Positions 17,479 through 26,579 are shown, numbered from the stretch's first letter. The stretch is DNA of 64,000 nt from Elizabethkingia sp. YR214 (GCF_003058195.1 NZ_QBUH01000002.1:434001-498000), one strand, 5' to 3'. Notes: generated by a model from the sequence alone, not told the origin. A program made the numbers and translations.

Positions 17479-18474
17479 ATGCCTTTAAAAATGCCTCAAC
17501 TTATCATTAGATTTCGTGATTTTCTGGACAGCATACACCTTCCTATGCTGGGAATTTCATTGCTGAAGATGTTTGAAATCTACGGAGAAGGTATTTTTAA
17601 AAACCCTGTTATCAGACAGGCAGCAGCAATTTCGTGGGCTTTTTTCCTAAGCTTGTTTCCATTTTTATTATTTCTGCTTTCAATTCTTCCGTATCTACCG
17701 CATTATGACAAGCTCCAGTTTTACATATTCGATGTTATGCTGGCCAATATACTACCAGCAGATATTAAAGTATATGTTACCGAATATTTGCAGGATACCC
17801 TGATTCCGAATCTTAAAGGCATCAGTAACTTTGTAACCATCATACTGGCATTAATATTTGGCACAAATGGAACACACGCCCTGATTATGGGGTTTAATCT
17901 GAATACAGATGTAAAACGTACTTTCTTCCGAAATTATGGTATTGCACTGCTTATCACTATTGCTTTTGTAAGTATTACGGTTTTGTCTCTTTTGGGAATT
18001 TATTATGCAGAAGTTGTAATGAAGTTGTTTAATCCGGTAAACAGCATTTCCTGGTTGGTCAACAACCTAACTAAAATAATCAGTTTCATTTCATTCCCTT
18101 TATTCTATTTTATTTTGCTGGCTTTATTTTATTGGGTAGGCTGTCTAAAAATCAAAAGATTCAGAGAGGCTATTCCCGGGGCTATTTTCAGCACTTTGCT
18201 ATTTGGCTTTATTACTTATGTTTTTGCCTTTTATGTACGGGATATCGCCCGTTATAACTTCTTATATGGTTCTATTGGATCCATAATCCTGGTTATGATC
18301 TGGGTAAATCTTAATATTATTCTTATTTTGTTTGGTAACGAGCTTAATCTGGCAATAAAAAAGGTGAAAATGGACAAAAAGATAGGAGATGAGCTGGCAG
18401 CACAAATAGAACAGCAACAGTTTCTGCAAACTTCAACAGGCCCCAATAATAACGATCACAATATCCAGTTATAA
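17479..18474 (+). CDS. YihY/BrkB family membrane protein
   Basis: A 331-residue inner-membrane protein of the YihY/virulence factor BrkB family with about six helices. The N-terminal AAISWAFFLSLFPFLLFLLSILPYLP corresponds to the family's conserved first span. The later GSIGSIILVMIWVNLNIILILFGNELN is its last conserved helix pair. It was once annotated as ribonuclease BN, which is now known to be wrong. The cytosolic tail is charged and Gln-rich. Function is undefined. It is transcribed away from rlmH. Confidence 0.92.
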   Translation: MPLKMPQLIIRFRDFLDSIHLPMLGISLLKMFEIYGEGIFKNPVIRQAAAISWAFFLSLFPFLLFLLSILPYLPHYDKLQFYIFDVMLANILPADIKVYVTEYLQDTLIPNLKGISNFVTIILALIFGTNGTHALIMGFNLNTDVKRTFFRNYGIALLITIAFVSITVLSLLGIYYAEVVMKLFNPVNSISWLVNNLTKIISFISFPLFYFILLALFYWVGCLKIKRFREAIPGAIFSTLLFGFITYVFAFYVRDIARYNFLYGSIGSIILVMIWVNLNIILILFGNELNLAIKKVKMDKKIGDELAAQIEQQQFLQTSTGPNNNDHNIQL

Positions 18475-18477
18475 AAA

Positions 18478-18507
18478 GGGCCGTGATAAGCGAACTTATA
18501 CACGGCC
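18478..18507 (-). terminator. terminator of btuB-like gene
   Basis: Read on the minus strand, GGCCGTG-TATAAG, a TTCG tetraloop, CTTAT and CACGGCC form a long stem with one bulged base. CTTTTTAT follows. The plus strand has no T tract, so it serves the minus-strand gene. Confidence 0.85.
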
Positions 18508-18533
18508 GAGGATAGATGATTTGGTATCTTTTA

Positions 18534-20444
18534 TTAGAATCTGTAAGAGACTCCTAATGTATAATTTCTGTTCTTGGTTGTATAACCGATTACATCTATA
18601 TAATCTTTATTGAAAAGATTACCGATATTAAGATAAGCATCAATATTATGTACGATCTTCTGGTTGATATTCAGGTTGAACAAATTGAAATCTGCTACTT
18701 TAACATTTTTGGTACTAAATGAAGCAGAGTCATAATATGCATCATTTCTCTTGCCTACAAACTGGTGAGAAACTGTAATTCTTGTTGATGCAAAAGGCTT
18801 CACTTCTACATAAGAATTAACTCTTTGTTTAGGCTGGCGCAGCATTGTTGCCTCTTTGTCCTTTTCTACAAAGCTATAGTTCCCTCCAAATTTAACCATA
18901 TCAATGATCTGATAGTCGAACCCAACTTCAAATCCTTTTACTTTATTCTCGTCTATATTCTGGAAGCTCCCTGTGTAATCAGGATTAGATATATAAGCGA
19001 ATGCATCTTTTTCTTTTCTCTGGAATAAGCTTACATTAAAGTTTAGGCTTCTGTCTTTTTTTCCGAAACTTAAATCGATTTCATGGGACTGATTTCTTTC
19101 TGGCTTTAGATCAGGGTTTGGTAAAGTCCAAGGAAGTGATCCGTAGTTTTGGTATAGAGTAGGTGCAATAAATGCTGTAGCAAAGGAATAGCCAATCTTA
19201 AAATAAGTATCGCTGAATTCTTTTATGTAATAAGGATTTACACTATAAACCCAGTGATTTCCAAATTTAGAGTTATCAGTCATTCTGGCACCTGCATCCA
19301 AGTTAAAACCTTTATAGTTTGCATTAAAATTAGCGTAGGCATCAAAACTATGAAGCTTTGTATCACCACTTTTAAGCACTTCCTCCATGTTATCTTTACC
19401 AAATGGAAGAGATTTTGAACTCATCTTCTGGTCTTCATACTGTACTCCAACTGTAAAGTTGAAATAATCATTCACTTTATAATTATTATAAAGTTCTGCA
19501 ATAAAGTTTTTACCATTGTAAGAGAACTGATCCTGATAAGAAGCACCTTTCATACTTTGCCCAAGTCTGTCTATATCTGTATAACGGGTATTGAATACAA
19601 TTTTACCATTATTATATCTATAGTTAGCATTACCTCCTACATAGAATTGTTTGTCATTTCCACGGTTCTGGCCATCAGTGAAAGCTCCTGTATCATATAA
19701 ATAAAGATTATGATTCCAGCCACTATTGATGTTAACATCAAAATTGTTCCCTGAGTAACCTACACCAGCAGAAAGATTTTGTCTTTCCCAGCCATCTTTA
19801 TCAAAATTTTTGTCCCCTTTAGCTGAAGATAATCCTTGAGATTTTTCATTGAAGGCATTGACCTGATAATTAAATTTATTAATCTTTCCTCTTAATGCTG
19901 CATCCTGTGCGTATGTATCATAAGAACCTGCTCTTGCAGTAAGAGCTCCTTCAATAGCTTTTTGTGATGCTTTTTTTGTTTTTACATTGATTACCGAAAC
20001 AGTAGCGTTGGATCCATATAATACAGAAGAAGCACCATTCAATACTTCAATACTTTCAATACTTTCCAAAGCCAGTAAACGAAGGTCTGCTGCAGTATAG
20101 TCATTACCTGTTACATCTCTTAACGGAACACCGTCCAATAATATAACTACATTAGCACTTTTTCCGCCTCTAATCTTCATTAGTTTAGGTTCGGTTGCAT
20201 TGTTGAAATTACCTGTAATCTGGAATCCCGCAACCTGATCCAATACATCACTAAGGTTTTGTCCTTTATACTTTTCCAGATCTTTAGCTGAAATAAGGGT
20301 TACATTTTTGCCCGTTTTATAAAGTTTTTGTGGTGTTTTAGAAGCAATAGTTACCTCTTCAATCTGACCACTTTTTTCTTCCTGAGCGTATAATCCGGAA
20401 CCAACAAGAAGGAGTGCTCCGATTACAAATAGTTTTTTATTCAT
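18534..20444 (-). CDS. btuB: TonB-dependent receptor, vitamin B12 transporter BtuB type
   Basis: A 636-residue outer-membrane receptor. It has a signal peptide (1-20), a short TonB-box region (QIEEVTIASKTPQK), and a plug domain with MKIRGGKSANVVILLDGVPLRD and LESIESIEVLNGASSVLYGSNA. A 22-strand barrel follows, ending in an aromatic (SYRF). The length and compact plug are like BtuB (594 in E. coli). A cobalamin riboswitch in its leader makes corrinoid uptake the clear role, powered by TonB. No btuCDF or other B12 gene lies in this window, so the rest of the path is elsewhere. It ends at a minus-strand terminator. Confidence 0.93.
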   Translation of the reverse strand: MNKKLFVIGALLLVGSGLYAQEEKSGQIEEVTIASKTPQKLYKTGKNVTLISAKDLEKYKGQNLSDVLDQVAGFQITGNFNNATEPKLMKIRGGKSANVVILLDGVPLRDVTGNDYTAADLRLLALESIESIEVLNGASSVLYGSNATVSVINVKTKKASQKAIEGALTARAGSYDTYAQDAALRGKINKFNYQVNAFNEKSQGLSSAKGDKNFDKDGWERQNLSAGVGYSGNNFDVNINSGWNHNLYLYDTGAFTDGQNRGNDKQFYVGGNANYRYNNGKIVFNTRYTDIDRLGQSMKGASYQDQFSYNGKNFIAELYNNYKVNDYFNFTVGVQYEDQKMSSKSLPFGKDNMEEVLKSGDTKLHSFDAYANFNANYKGFNLDAGARMTDNSKFGNHWVYSVNPYYIKEFSDTYFKIGYSFATAFIAPTLYQNYGSLPWTLPNPDLKPERNQSHEIDLSFGKKDRSLNFNVSLFQRKEKDAFAYISNPDYTGSFQNIDENKVKGFEVGFDYQIIDMVKFGGNYSFVEKDKEATMLRQPKQRVNSYVEVKPFASTRITVSHQFVGKRNDAYYDSASFSTKNVKVADFNLFNLNINQKIVHNIDAYLNIGNLFNKDYIDVIGYTTKNRNYTLGVSYRF

Positions 20445-20468
20445 TAATAAAATTTAGCTAATACTGTA

Positions 20469-20536
20469 TTCGGAGAAATAAGAATAAACAACCCTGAGTA
20501 TCTAGGGCAGATTATAATTCAAGCTTTTCCTCCGAA
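20469..20536 (-). promoter_or_regulatory. possible expression platform of the cobalamin riboswitch
   Basis: Between aptamer and start codon, TTCGGAG (20536-20530 on the minus strand) can pair exactly with CTCCGAA (20475-20469). The second arm lies about 25 bases before the ATG. No T tract follows, so if used it would act on translation or through an alternative fold. This is inference from base pairing only. Confidence 0.35.
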
Positions 20537-20558
20537 AGTTGTTAATTAATAATTATTG

Positions 20559-20708
20559 TTTCAGGCAGGTCTCCTGGCTTTCACATTTCTGTGCCTTCCC
20601 GTAATTACAGTGGCTTTGTACAGAAATACTTTAGTGATCTACAGTTGCGGGGACAGCTCTGGTGTTGCACCAGATTCCCTTTTCATCGGACAATGCCGAA
20701 CCTGAAAT
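20559..20708 (-). ncRNA. cobalamin riboswitch
   Basis: The minus strand carries the classic B12 aptamer. The B12 box AGCCAGGAGACCTGCC is at 20579-20564, the core CTGTCCCCGCAACTGT at 20656-20641, and the loop GGTGCAACACC at 20671-20661. Stem P1 closes between 20707-20701 (TTTCAGG) and 20565-20559 (CCTGAAA). The -7 box just upstream places the transcript start at the 5' edge of P1. Binding of adenosyl- or other cobalamin is expected to switch off the downstream receptor gene. Confidence 0.96.
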
Positions 20709-20713
20709 TTTTG

Positions 20714-20721
20714 CAAATATA
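20714..20721 (-). promoter_or_regulatory. promoter -7 box of riboswitch-btuB transcript
   Basis: TATATTTG on the minus strand lies between the end of the cytidine deaminase gene (20728) and the aptamer. Confidence 0.75.
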
Positions 20722-20727
20722 AGAAAG

Positions 20728-21213
20728 TTATAAATAATTTTTGTCGAAAGAAAAAGGCAGCAAATCTTTTACACTGTAGCATTTAACTGTTTTTCCTTGT
20801 GTAGACGCAAAATAAATTTCAATAGGGGAGCTTTGCTTGCTCTCATACTCTAATATAGATTGTCTGCATGAACCACATGGTGGAATCGGAATATTATTAT
20901 CGGCTACTTCATTTTTGGGGCCACCAACTACAAATATCTTTTTAATTTCCTGTCCGGGATGGTTTGCTGCCAGCCAGTATATGGCAGTTCTTTCAGCACA
21001 TAATCCTGAAGGATATGCTGCATTTTCCTGATTGTTACCGACAATAATTTCGCCATTTTCAAGAAGGATTGCACATCCTACAAAAAACTCCGAGTATGGA
21101 GCATAAGCTGTTTTACGGATTTCAGAAGCTGTTTCGAATAGCTTCTTTTCAGTATCGTCTAATTCCGATATGTTTTTATAAACTTCAAATTGAATGTTTA
21201 AATCTTGTTTCAT
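20728..21213 (-). CDS. cdd: cytidine deaminase
   Basis: A 161-residue homotetrameric-type cytidine deaminase, converting cytidine and deoxycytidine to the uridines in pyrimidine salvage. Zinc ligands are Cys72 in CAERTAIY, with Glu74 as the proton shuttle, and Cys113 and Cys116 in PCGSCRQ. The substrate-binding segment YAPYSEFFVGCAIL near residue 37 is conserved. The start follows an in-frame ATG with a -7-like TTTATTTG six bases upstream. The 3' end lies just before the btuB promoter, so the two genes are adjacent but separately controlled. Confidence 0.96.
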   Translation of the reverse strand: MKQDLNIQFEVYKNISELDDTEKKLFETASEIRKTAYAPYSEFFVGCAILLENGEIIVGNNQENAAYPSGLCAERTAIYWLAANHPGQEIKKIFVVGGPKNEVADNNIPIPPCGSCRQSILEYESKQSSPIEIYFASTQGKTVKCYSVKDLLPFSFDKNYL

Positions 21214-21548
21214 TCGTTACAAATAAAGGGAGGTAAAATTAATCATAAATATCGAAATACAAACTATTATAATAAAGTCTGTATTCTTAATCCGTATACA
21301 GAAAGAAAATCAGTCATTTGTAATACCTGAAGAAAGCTGATAATCCTACATTATATTATGATTCAACTTCTCCCAAAAACTTTATCAACCGATACTGTTT
21401 TAATGAAATTTAATATAGAGAGCGTAGGAAATTTTATATTTTCTAAAGCTTCGTTTTTACATTATTTATCAAACATAAAGTTAATGAAATGCTAAACAGG
21501 TGTTAATGTTAACTTAAAATACGAGGGATACTTTTGCAAAAAAACTGA
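21214..21548. other. intergenic region with SusC promoter and dyad
   Basis: There is no gene. The exact -7 box TACTTTTG at 21529-21536 lies 12 bases before the SusC ATG. A 12-base palindrome GTTAATGTTAAC at 21502-21513 covers the -33 position. The rest, also the upstream region of cdd, shows nothing else I can interpret. Confidence 0.6.
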
Positions 21549-24524
21549 ATGAAACGAGTATTATTATCTGCTTCAGTTGTATTACTACCATTTTTACCTT
21601 ACGCACAGGAAGTTAGTAAAAAAGATACACTGAAACAGAAAGAGAAGAACATCGAAGGAGTTGTAATTACCGCCTTGGGAATTGGTAAGAAAGCTAAGAA
21701 AATTGGTTATTCCACTCAGGAGATCAATACCAAACAGTTCGAAACTGTAACTACACCCAGTGTAGGAAATCTTTTTGCAGGGCAGGTTGCCGGGCTTAAT
21801 GTTTCCAACCCTCCGGGAATGCAGCAAAAACCAACTTTTACATTGCGTGGAAACTCTAACGTTATTATTGTAATAGATGGCGTTATTGTAGACGATAAAA
21901 CGTTCCAGGCACTGGATCCTTCTAACATCGAGAATATTAACGTACTAAAAGGAGCCACAGCTTCTGCATTATATGGTTCCAGAGGAAGATATGGAGCTAT
22001 TTTGGTAACCACCAAAAGTGCTAAGAAAAGTGGTTTTACAGTTGAATTTGGTCAGAATACGATGTTTACAGCTGGCTTTACCAACCTTCCTAAAACACAA
22101 ACAGAGTACGGAAACGGTTCTCACGGTAAGTATGAATTCTGGGATGGTGCCGATGGTGGTATCAATGACGGAGATATGATCTGGGGTCCAAAATTTGTTC
22201 CCGGAAGAAAGCTTGCACAGTGGAACAGCCCAATACTAGACAAGCAAACTGGCCAGGTAATTCCGTGGTATGGTAATGTTGCCAACACTCCGTATAATGA
22301 TAAATCAAGATACGAAAGAGTACCTACAGACTGGACCTACCATGATAATCTGAATACGTTTATGACACCTTCGTTTATCAATAATACGAACTTCGCAGTC
22401 AATTATAAGCATAATAAAGATACCTACAGACTTTCCGGAAACTTCATGAATTTTGATGACAGAATTCCTGAGTCTTATCTTAGAAAATATGGAGCCAACT
22501 TTTCCAGTAATACATACATCACGGACAAGTTAAGTTTTAATACAAAATTAGCTTACAACAGGACGACTACACCAAGTATGCCTAACTACAATTATGATCC
22601 AAGCGGACATATGTATACCATACTTATCTGGATGGGTGGTGATGTAGACGGAAGAGACCTTAAAAATAATCTTTGGGTAAAGGGTAGAGAAGGCTATCAA
22701 CAGGCAAACTGGAACTACGCATGGTACAACAATCCATGGTTTGGTGCTAAAAATTTTAAAAACAGTGTTGCTACAGATGTCTATAGTGCCCAGACAGGAT
22801 TAACTTATGAAGCATCCGATGATTTTACAGTGAAAGGTAAAATATCCTATGTAGAGAACGATACTAAAAATGAATTAAAGAGTCCATATTCTTATTTCAA
22901 TTACGATGCTCCAAGAAATGGCCGTTACAGAGTAACAAACTCTAAAACTATAAACCTGAACTACGATGTCCTTGCTACATATAATAAGGCTATCACTGAC
23001 AATATCAACTTAACAGTTAATGCCGGAGGATCAGGATTCTATTATAAATATAAAGATGATATAACATCAGTTGACGGGCTAAAAGTTCCTGGAGTATATT
23101 CTTTTGATAACTCGATAAAGCCTTTAACGCGTGACTATAATATCAACGAAAAATTAATTTATAGTGCTTACGGTACTGTCGATTTAGAGTTCTATAAGAC
23201 TTTATTTGTGAATGTTTCAGGAAGAAATGACTGGTCATCCACATTACCAAAAAGTAACAGATCTTATTTCTATCCGTCTGCTTCCTTCAGCTTATTACTT
23301 AATAATATAATCCCAATGCCAAAGGCTTTTGATATTGTAAAACTTTATGGTTCCTGGGCACAGATTGCATATGACTTCGACCCTTATGCGATCAGAAATT
23401 ATTATCTGAACAATGGCGGAAATACCTTTAATGGAAACCCTTACTATACTTATTCATCGGTACTAAACAAAGAAGGAAATATAGGCCCTGAAAAAACAAG
23501 ATCTTATGAAGCCGGTTTGAATATTGGTATGCTGAATAACAGAATTAGCCTGGATGTAGCATATTACAATACACTGGACTATAACAATATTCTAAGATTC
23601 CCGGGTTCACAGACATCTGGTTTTGCTACAGAAGTGGTAAACGGAAATAAGTATACTACAAATGGGGTAGATATCTCTTTAAGCCTTATACCTATTAAGA
23701 ATAGTAATTTCCAATGGAAATCTTTGCTTAACTGGAGCAAATCGGTTCAGAAAATTACCGAAATCTATCAGGGAAGAGATAACTATAATAACATTAAGCT
23801 TAACGAACGTACTGACAGTTTCTACGGTTATACCTGGAAAAAGAATGCTAACGGAGCGCTTATTTTAGATGCTAATACAGGCCTTCCAACAAGAGCCGAT
23901 GCTCCTTCTTATCTTGGACATTTTAATCCGGACTGGACATTTGGTTTTACCAACACTTTCAAATACAAAAACCTTAGCTTAACTGTAGGTATTGATGGTA
24001 GCTTTGGTGGTGTGATGGAATCTGTAGTTGTAGAGAAAATGTGGTGGGGAGGTAAGCATCCAAATTCTGTACAATATAGGGATGCAGAATACGATCAGGG
24101 TAAATATACATTTGTACCAAACGGAGTTAATTACAATCCGACAACTAATACTTATACACCACATACAAAAGCAATAAGCTTCCAGGATTGGGCGCAGAAC
24201 TACCCATACCGTGCAATGGTAACAGAAAGCGAGAGCAAAGAATATGCAAATGTTTTCGACAGATCATTCATCAAACTTCGTTCTGTAGTGTTAGAATATG
24301 ATTTTACATCAATACTAAATCCTAAAGGCTTTGTGAAAGGACTTACTGTAAACTTATCCGGATACAATCTGGCGATGTGGAAGAAATCTAAAAACCTTTA
24401 TTCCGATCCTGATTATAAGATTGGAGGAACTGGTATTGGTTCAGGCAGAAATTCTAATTCATCTAATGATATTCAGGATCCTGCAAGCAGATGGTTTGGT
24501 GTTGGTTTTAACTTAAAATTCTAA
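21549..24524 (+). CDS. SusC/RagA family TonB-linked outer membrane protein
   Basis: A 991-residue outer-membrane nutrient transporter. After the signal peptide (1-19) there are only about 30 residues before the plug, so the N-terminal carboxypeptidase-regulatory-like domain common in SusC proteins is absent. A TonB-box-like IEGVVITALGIGKKAKK leads into the plug (SVGNLFAGQVAGLNVSNPPG, TLRGNSNVIIVIDGVIVDD, IENINVLKGATASALYGSRG). A large barrel ends in FNLKF. It is paired with the SusD-like lipoprotein 6 bases downstream. No glycosidase, protease or regulator is in the pair, so the imported oligomer (glycan or peptide) is unknown. Confidence 0.95.
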   Translation: MKRVLLSASVVLLPFLPYAQEVSKKDTLKQKEKNIEGVVITALGIGKKAKKIGYSTQEINTKQFETVTTPSVGNLFAGQVAGLNVSNPPGMQQKPTFTLRGNSNVIIVIDGVIVDDKTFQALDPSNIENINVLKGATASALYGSRGRYGAILVTTKSAKKSGFTVEFGQNTMFTAGFTNLPKTQTEYGNGSHGKYEFWDGADGGINDGDMIWGPKFVPGRKLAQWNSPILDKQTGQVIPWYGNVANTPYNDKSRYERVPTDWTYHDNLNTFMTPSFINNTNFAVNYKHNKDTYRLSGNFMNFDDRIPESYLRKYGANFSSNTYITDKLSFNTKLAYNRTTTPSMPNYNYDPSGHMYTILIWMGGDVDGRDLKNNLWVKGREGYQQANWNYAWYNNPWFGAKNFKNSVATDVYSAQTGLTYEASDDFTVKGKISYVENDTKNELKSPYSYFNYDAPRNGRYRVTNSKTINLNYDVLATYNKAITDNINLTVNAGGSGFYYKYKDDITSVDGLKVPGVYSFDNSIKPLTRDYNINEKLIYSAYGTVDLEFYKTLFVNVSGRNDWSSTLPKSNRSYFYPSASFSLLLNNIIPMPKAFDIVKLYGSWAQIAYDFDPYAIRNYYLNNGGNTFNGNPYYTYSSVLNKEGNIGPEKTRSYEAGLNIGMLNNRISLDVAYYNTLDYNNILRFPGSQTSGFATEVVNGNKYTTNGVDISLSLIPIKNSNFQWKSLLNWSKSVQKITEIYQGRDNYNNIKLNERTDSFYGYTWKKNANGALILDANTGLPTRADAPSYLGHFNPDWTFGFTNTFKYKNLSLTVGIDGSFGGVMESVVVEKMWWGGKHPNSVQYRDAEYDQGKYTFVPNGVNYNPTTNTYTPHTKAISFQDWAQNYPYRAMVTESESKEYANVFDRSFIKLRSVVLEYDFTSILNPKGFVKGLTVNLSGYNLAMWKKSKNLYSDPDYKIGGTGIGSGRNSNSSNDIQDPASRWFGVGFNLKF

Positions 24525-24530
24525 AAAACA

Positions 24531-26012
24531 ATGAAAAAATATATTATATCAGTTCTTGCAGTACCTTTTTTAATGCTGAGTTCTTGTGAATCTGACTTAA
24601 CAAAAATTAATGAGAACCCTAAGGATCCTGCGAATGTAGATCCTAGTGTATTGCTTACGAATGTAACGAGGCAATCTTTCCCGGTTGACAATAGCTCTAA
24701 CTCAGCTTTGAGAATGCTTGTGAATACTGGAGAAGAGAATGACTATCAATATCTAAAATGGAATAATGCTTCTTTTGATGCCTACAAAAACATTTTGCTG
24801 AATGATGTAAAAATGATGGAGGAAGCTGCAAAAAGCAATAATAAAAACTATCAGGCTATTGGTAAATTTTTCCGCGCCCTTCATTTCTATAACCTTAGTA
24901 TGAGGGTAGGAGATATTCCATATTCTGAGGCTTTAAAAGGAGAGACTGACAATATAAGATTACCGAAGTACGACAAACAGGAAGATGTCTTCGCTGGAAT
25001 CCTTGCTGAGTTGAAGGAAGCTAATTCATTAATCAATACCAATGATAAAATTGGTGGAGACATTGTTTATAACGGAAACATCGAAAGGTGGAAAAAGTTA
25101 ATCAACTCATTTCGTTTAAAAATCCTTATTACACTTTCTAAAAAAGCTAAAGCAGGAAATATTGATATTAAAAGTGAATTTGCAAGTATTGTAAATTCTG
25201 AAAGATTAATGGAATCAAATAGTGATAATGGACAATTGACTTTCTTTGATTTAGCAAACAGCCGTTATCCAACTTTCAACAGCAGTTCTTATGGTTCCAG
25301 CTTATATATGTCCGATACATTTATTCAGTATTTCAAGGACAGAAAGGATCCAAGAATCTTCACATTTGCAGAGCAAACTACTTCTGCAAAAGAAAAAAAT
25401 CTCGCGCTGACGGATTATAATGCATATCAGGGCGGAAATCCTATTTCACCTTATTCAGATAATGCAAAACTAATAGACCAGAAGATTATCTCGAAAGTAA
25501 AAACACGTTTCTATCTGGATCCGATAAATGAGCCAAGTAACATTCTGAGCTATTCGGAGCTAAACTTTATTTTGGCAGAAGCTGCAGTAAGAGGATGGAT
25601 TAATCAAAGTGGAGCAAAGCAATACTATGAAAACGCAGTTAAGGCCAGCTTCGACTTTTATAAAGCCAATGTAAAAGATTCGGATAAGCTATTTGCAGGT
25701 TTTGATATTACCAATTATTTAAACAGTACACCTGTTGCCTATAATACAGGTGAAAGTACTGATAAACAAATGGAAAGAATTCTTACCCAGAAATATATGA
25801 CGATGTTCCATCAGAGTCAGTGGACTGGTTATTATGATGCACTTCGTACAGGATATCCAAAATTACCAATCGTTAGCGGTGGTGTATTCCCCAAAAGATT
25901 CAGATATCCTCAGGATGAATACAATACTAATTCACAAAATCTGAATGCAGCGATCAGCTCTCAGTATGGCGGGAAAGATGATATTTTCCAGACACCATGG
26001 TGGTTACAATAA
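24531..26012 (+). CDS. SusD/RagB-like nutrient-binding lipoprotein
   Basis: A 493-residue lipoprotein that forms the lid over the SusC channel. The lipobox is LSSC, with Cys19 lipidated, and acidic and polar residues follow, in keeping with export to the cell surface. The body is helical with TPR-like pairs; FFRALHFYNLSMRVGDIPYSEAL and SELNFILAEAAVRGW match the SusD-like_2 subfamily. It begins 6 bases after the SusC stop and is followed by a terminator, so the operon has just two genes. Confidence 0.94.
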   Translation: MKKYIISVLAVPFLMLSSCESDLTKINENPKDPANVDPSVLLTNVTRQSFPVDNSSNSALRMLVNTGEENDYQYLKWNNASFDAYKNILLNDVKMMEEAAKSNNKNYQAIGKFFRALHFYNLSMRVGDIPYSEALKGETDNIRLPKYDKQEDVFAGILAELKEANSLINTNDKIGGDIVYNGNIERWKKLINSFRLKILITLSKKAKAGNIDIKSEFASIVNSERLMESNSDNGQLTFFDLANSRYPTFNSSSYGSSLYMSDTFIQYFKDRKDPRIFTFAEQTTSAKEKNLALTDYNAYQGGNPISPYSDNAKLIDQKIISKVKTRFYLDPINEPSNILSYSELNFILAEAAVRGWINQSGAKQYYENAVKASFDFYKANVKDSDKLFAGFDITNYLNSTPVAYNTGESTDKQMERILTQKYMTMFHQSQWTGYYDALRTGYPKLPIVSGGVFPKRFRYPQDEYNTNSQNLNAAISSQYGGKDDIFQTPWWLQ

Positions 26013-26044
26013 TTTTTTCTTCATAATTACACTTTATTTTTAAC

Positions 26045-26076
26045 AAAAGTCAGGGTTTTAGATCCTGACTTTTTAA
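26045..26076 (+). terminator. terminator after SusD-like gene
   Basis: AAAAGTCAGG pairs with CCTGACTTTT across a 9-base loop, and T residues follow. Confidence 0.88.
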
Positions 26077-26263
26077 TTATATATCGACAAAAGTGATACT
26101 ATGGAAAAGCTATAAATCAGTATAGATGAAACTATTAACTGTTATCTGTATAGAATAAGTGAATTAAAGCAGATTAAATTGAAAGTTAAAAATAGAAAGA
26201 ATTACAGAGCTCCATAGTGAATTAAGAAGCCTGTACTATTTTAATGCTAAAATTAAAGTATTA
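26077..26263. other. intergenic, nothing recognised
   Basis: AT-rich stretch between the SusD terminator and a small minus-strand frame. It contains no RNA gene or clear repeat. Fragments of open frame are too short to support. Confidence 0.4.
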
Positions 26264-26446
26264 CTATTTCGCTTTAGCTTTTACTTTAATAGCTTTTATT
26301 ACAGAATATAAAACATTAAGCATAAGCACAACAGGAATAATCCCGCCTACGATCATATTCATTCTGATGGTTGTAGAAAATCCCAAAGCTAAACCTGATG
26401 TAAGTAAAATCATTAGCAGTCCAGAGATAAATAAAGTATTCTTCAA
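26264..26446 (-). CDS. predicted small membrane protein
   Basis: A 60-residue frame with two hydrophobic helices (about 3-23 and 31-50) separated by a short polar turn, and a basic tail ending KAKAK. Charge layout follows the positive-inside rule. A 68-residue frame on the opposite strand (26244-26450) overlaps it fully but lacks such organisation. I prefer the minus-strand frame. No family is recognised. It would be transcribed away from the blaI-like promoter. Confidence 0.5.
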   Translation of the reverse strand: MKNTLFISGLLMILLTSGLALGFSTTIRMNMIVGGIIPVVLMLNVLYSVIKAIKVKAKAK

Positions 26447-26544
26447 TTGATTTGGATTTGAGTTAACGAAATTAACAAAATATTAGATATTCTTTATAGA
26501 TATATTAACTATTTTATGTTAAAAAATCATAAATTTTAAATACT

Positions 26545-26558
26545 ACTAAAATTTTAGT
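26545..26558. promoter_or_regulatory. operator-like dyad 1 upstream of blaI-like gene
   Basis: The perfect 14-base palindrome ACTAAAATTTTAGT abuts the TTG (26558-26560) that fits the -33 element. It is a likely repressor site. Confidence 0.6.
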
Positions 26559-26579
26559 TGATCGAATCAAAAATTTATT

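Noticed and set aside
26244-26450. 68-residue plus-strand frame
   Set aside because: It is the reverse overlap of the better organised minus-strand frame, with a helix-breaking middle and no charge pattern or promoter of its own.
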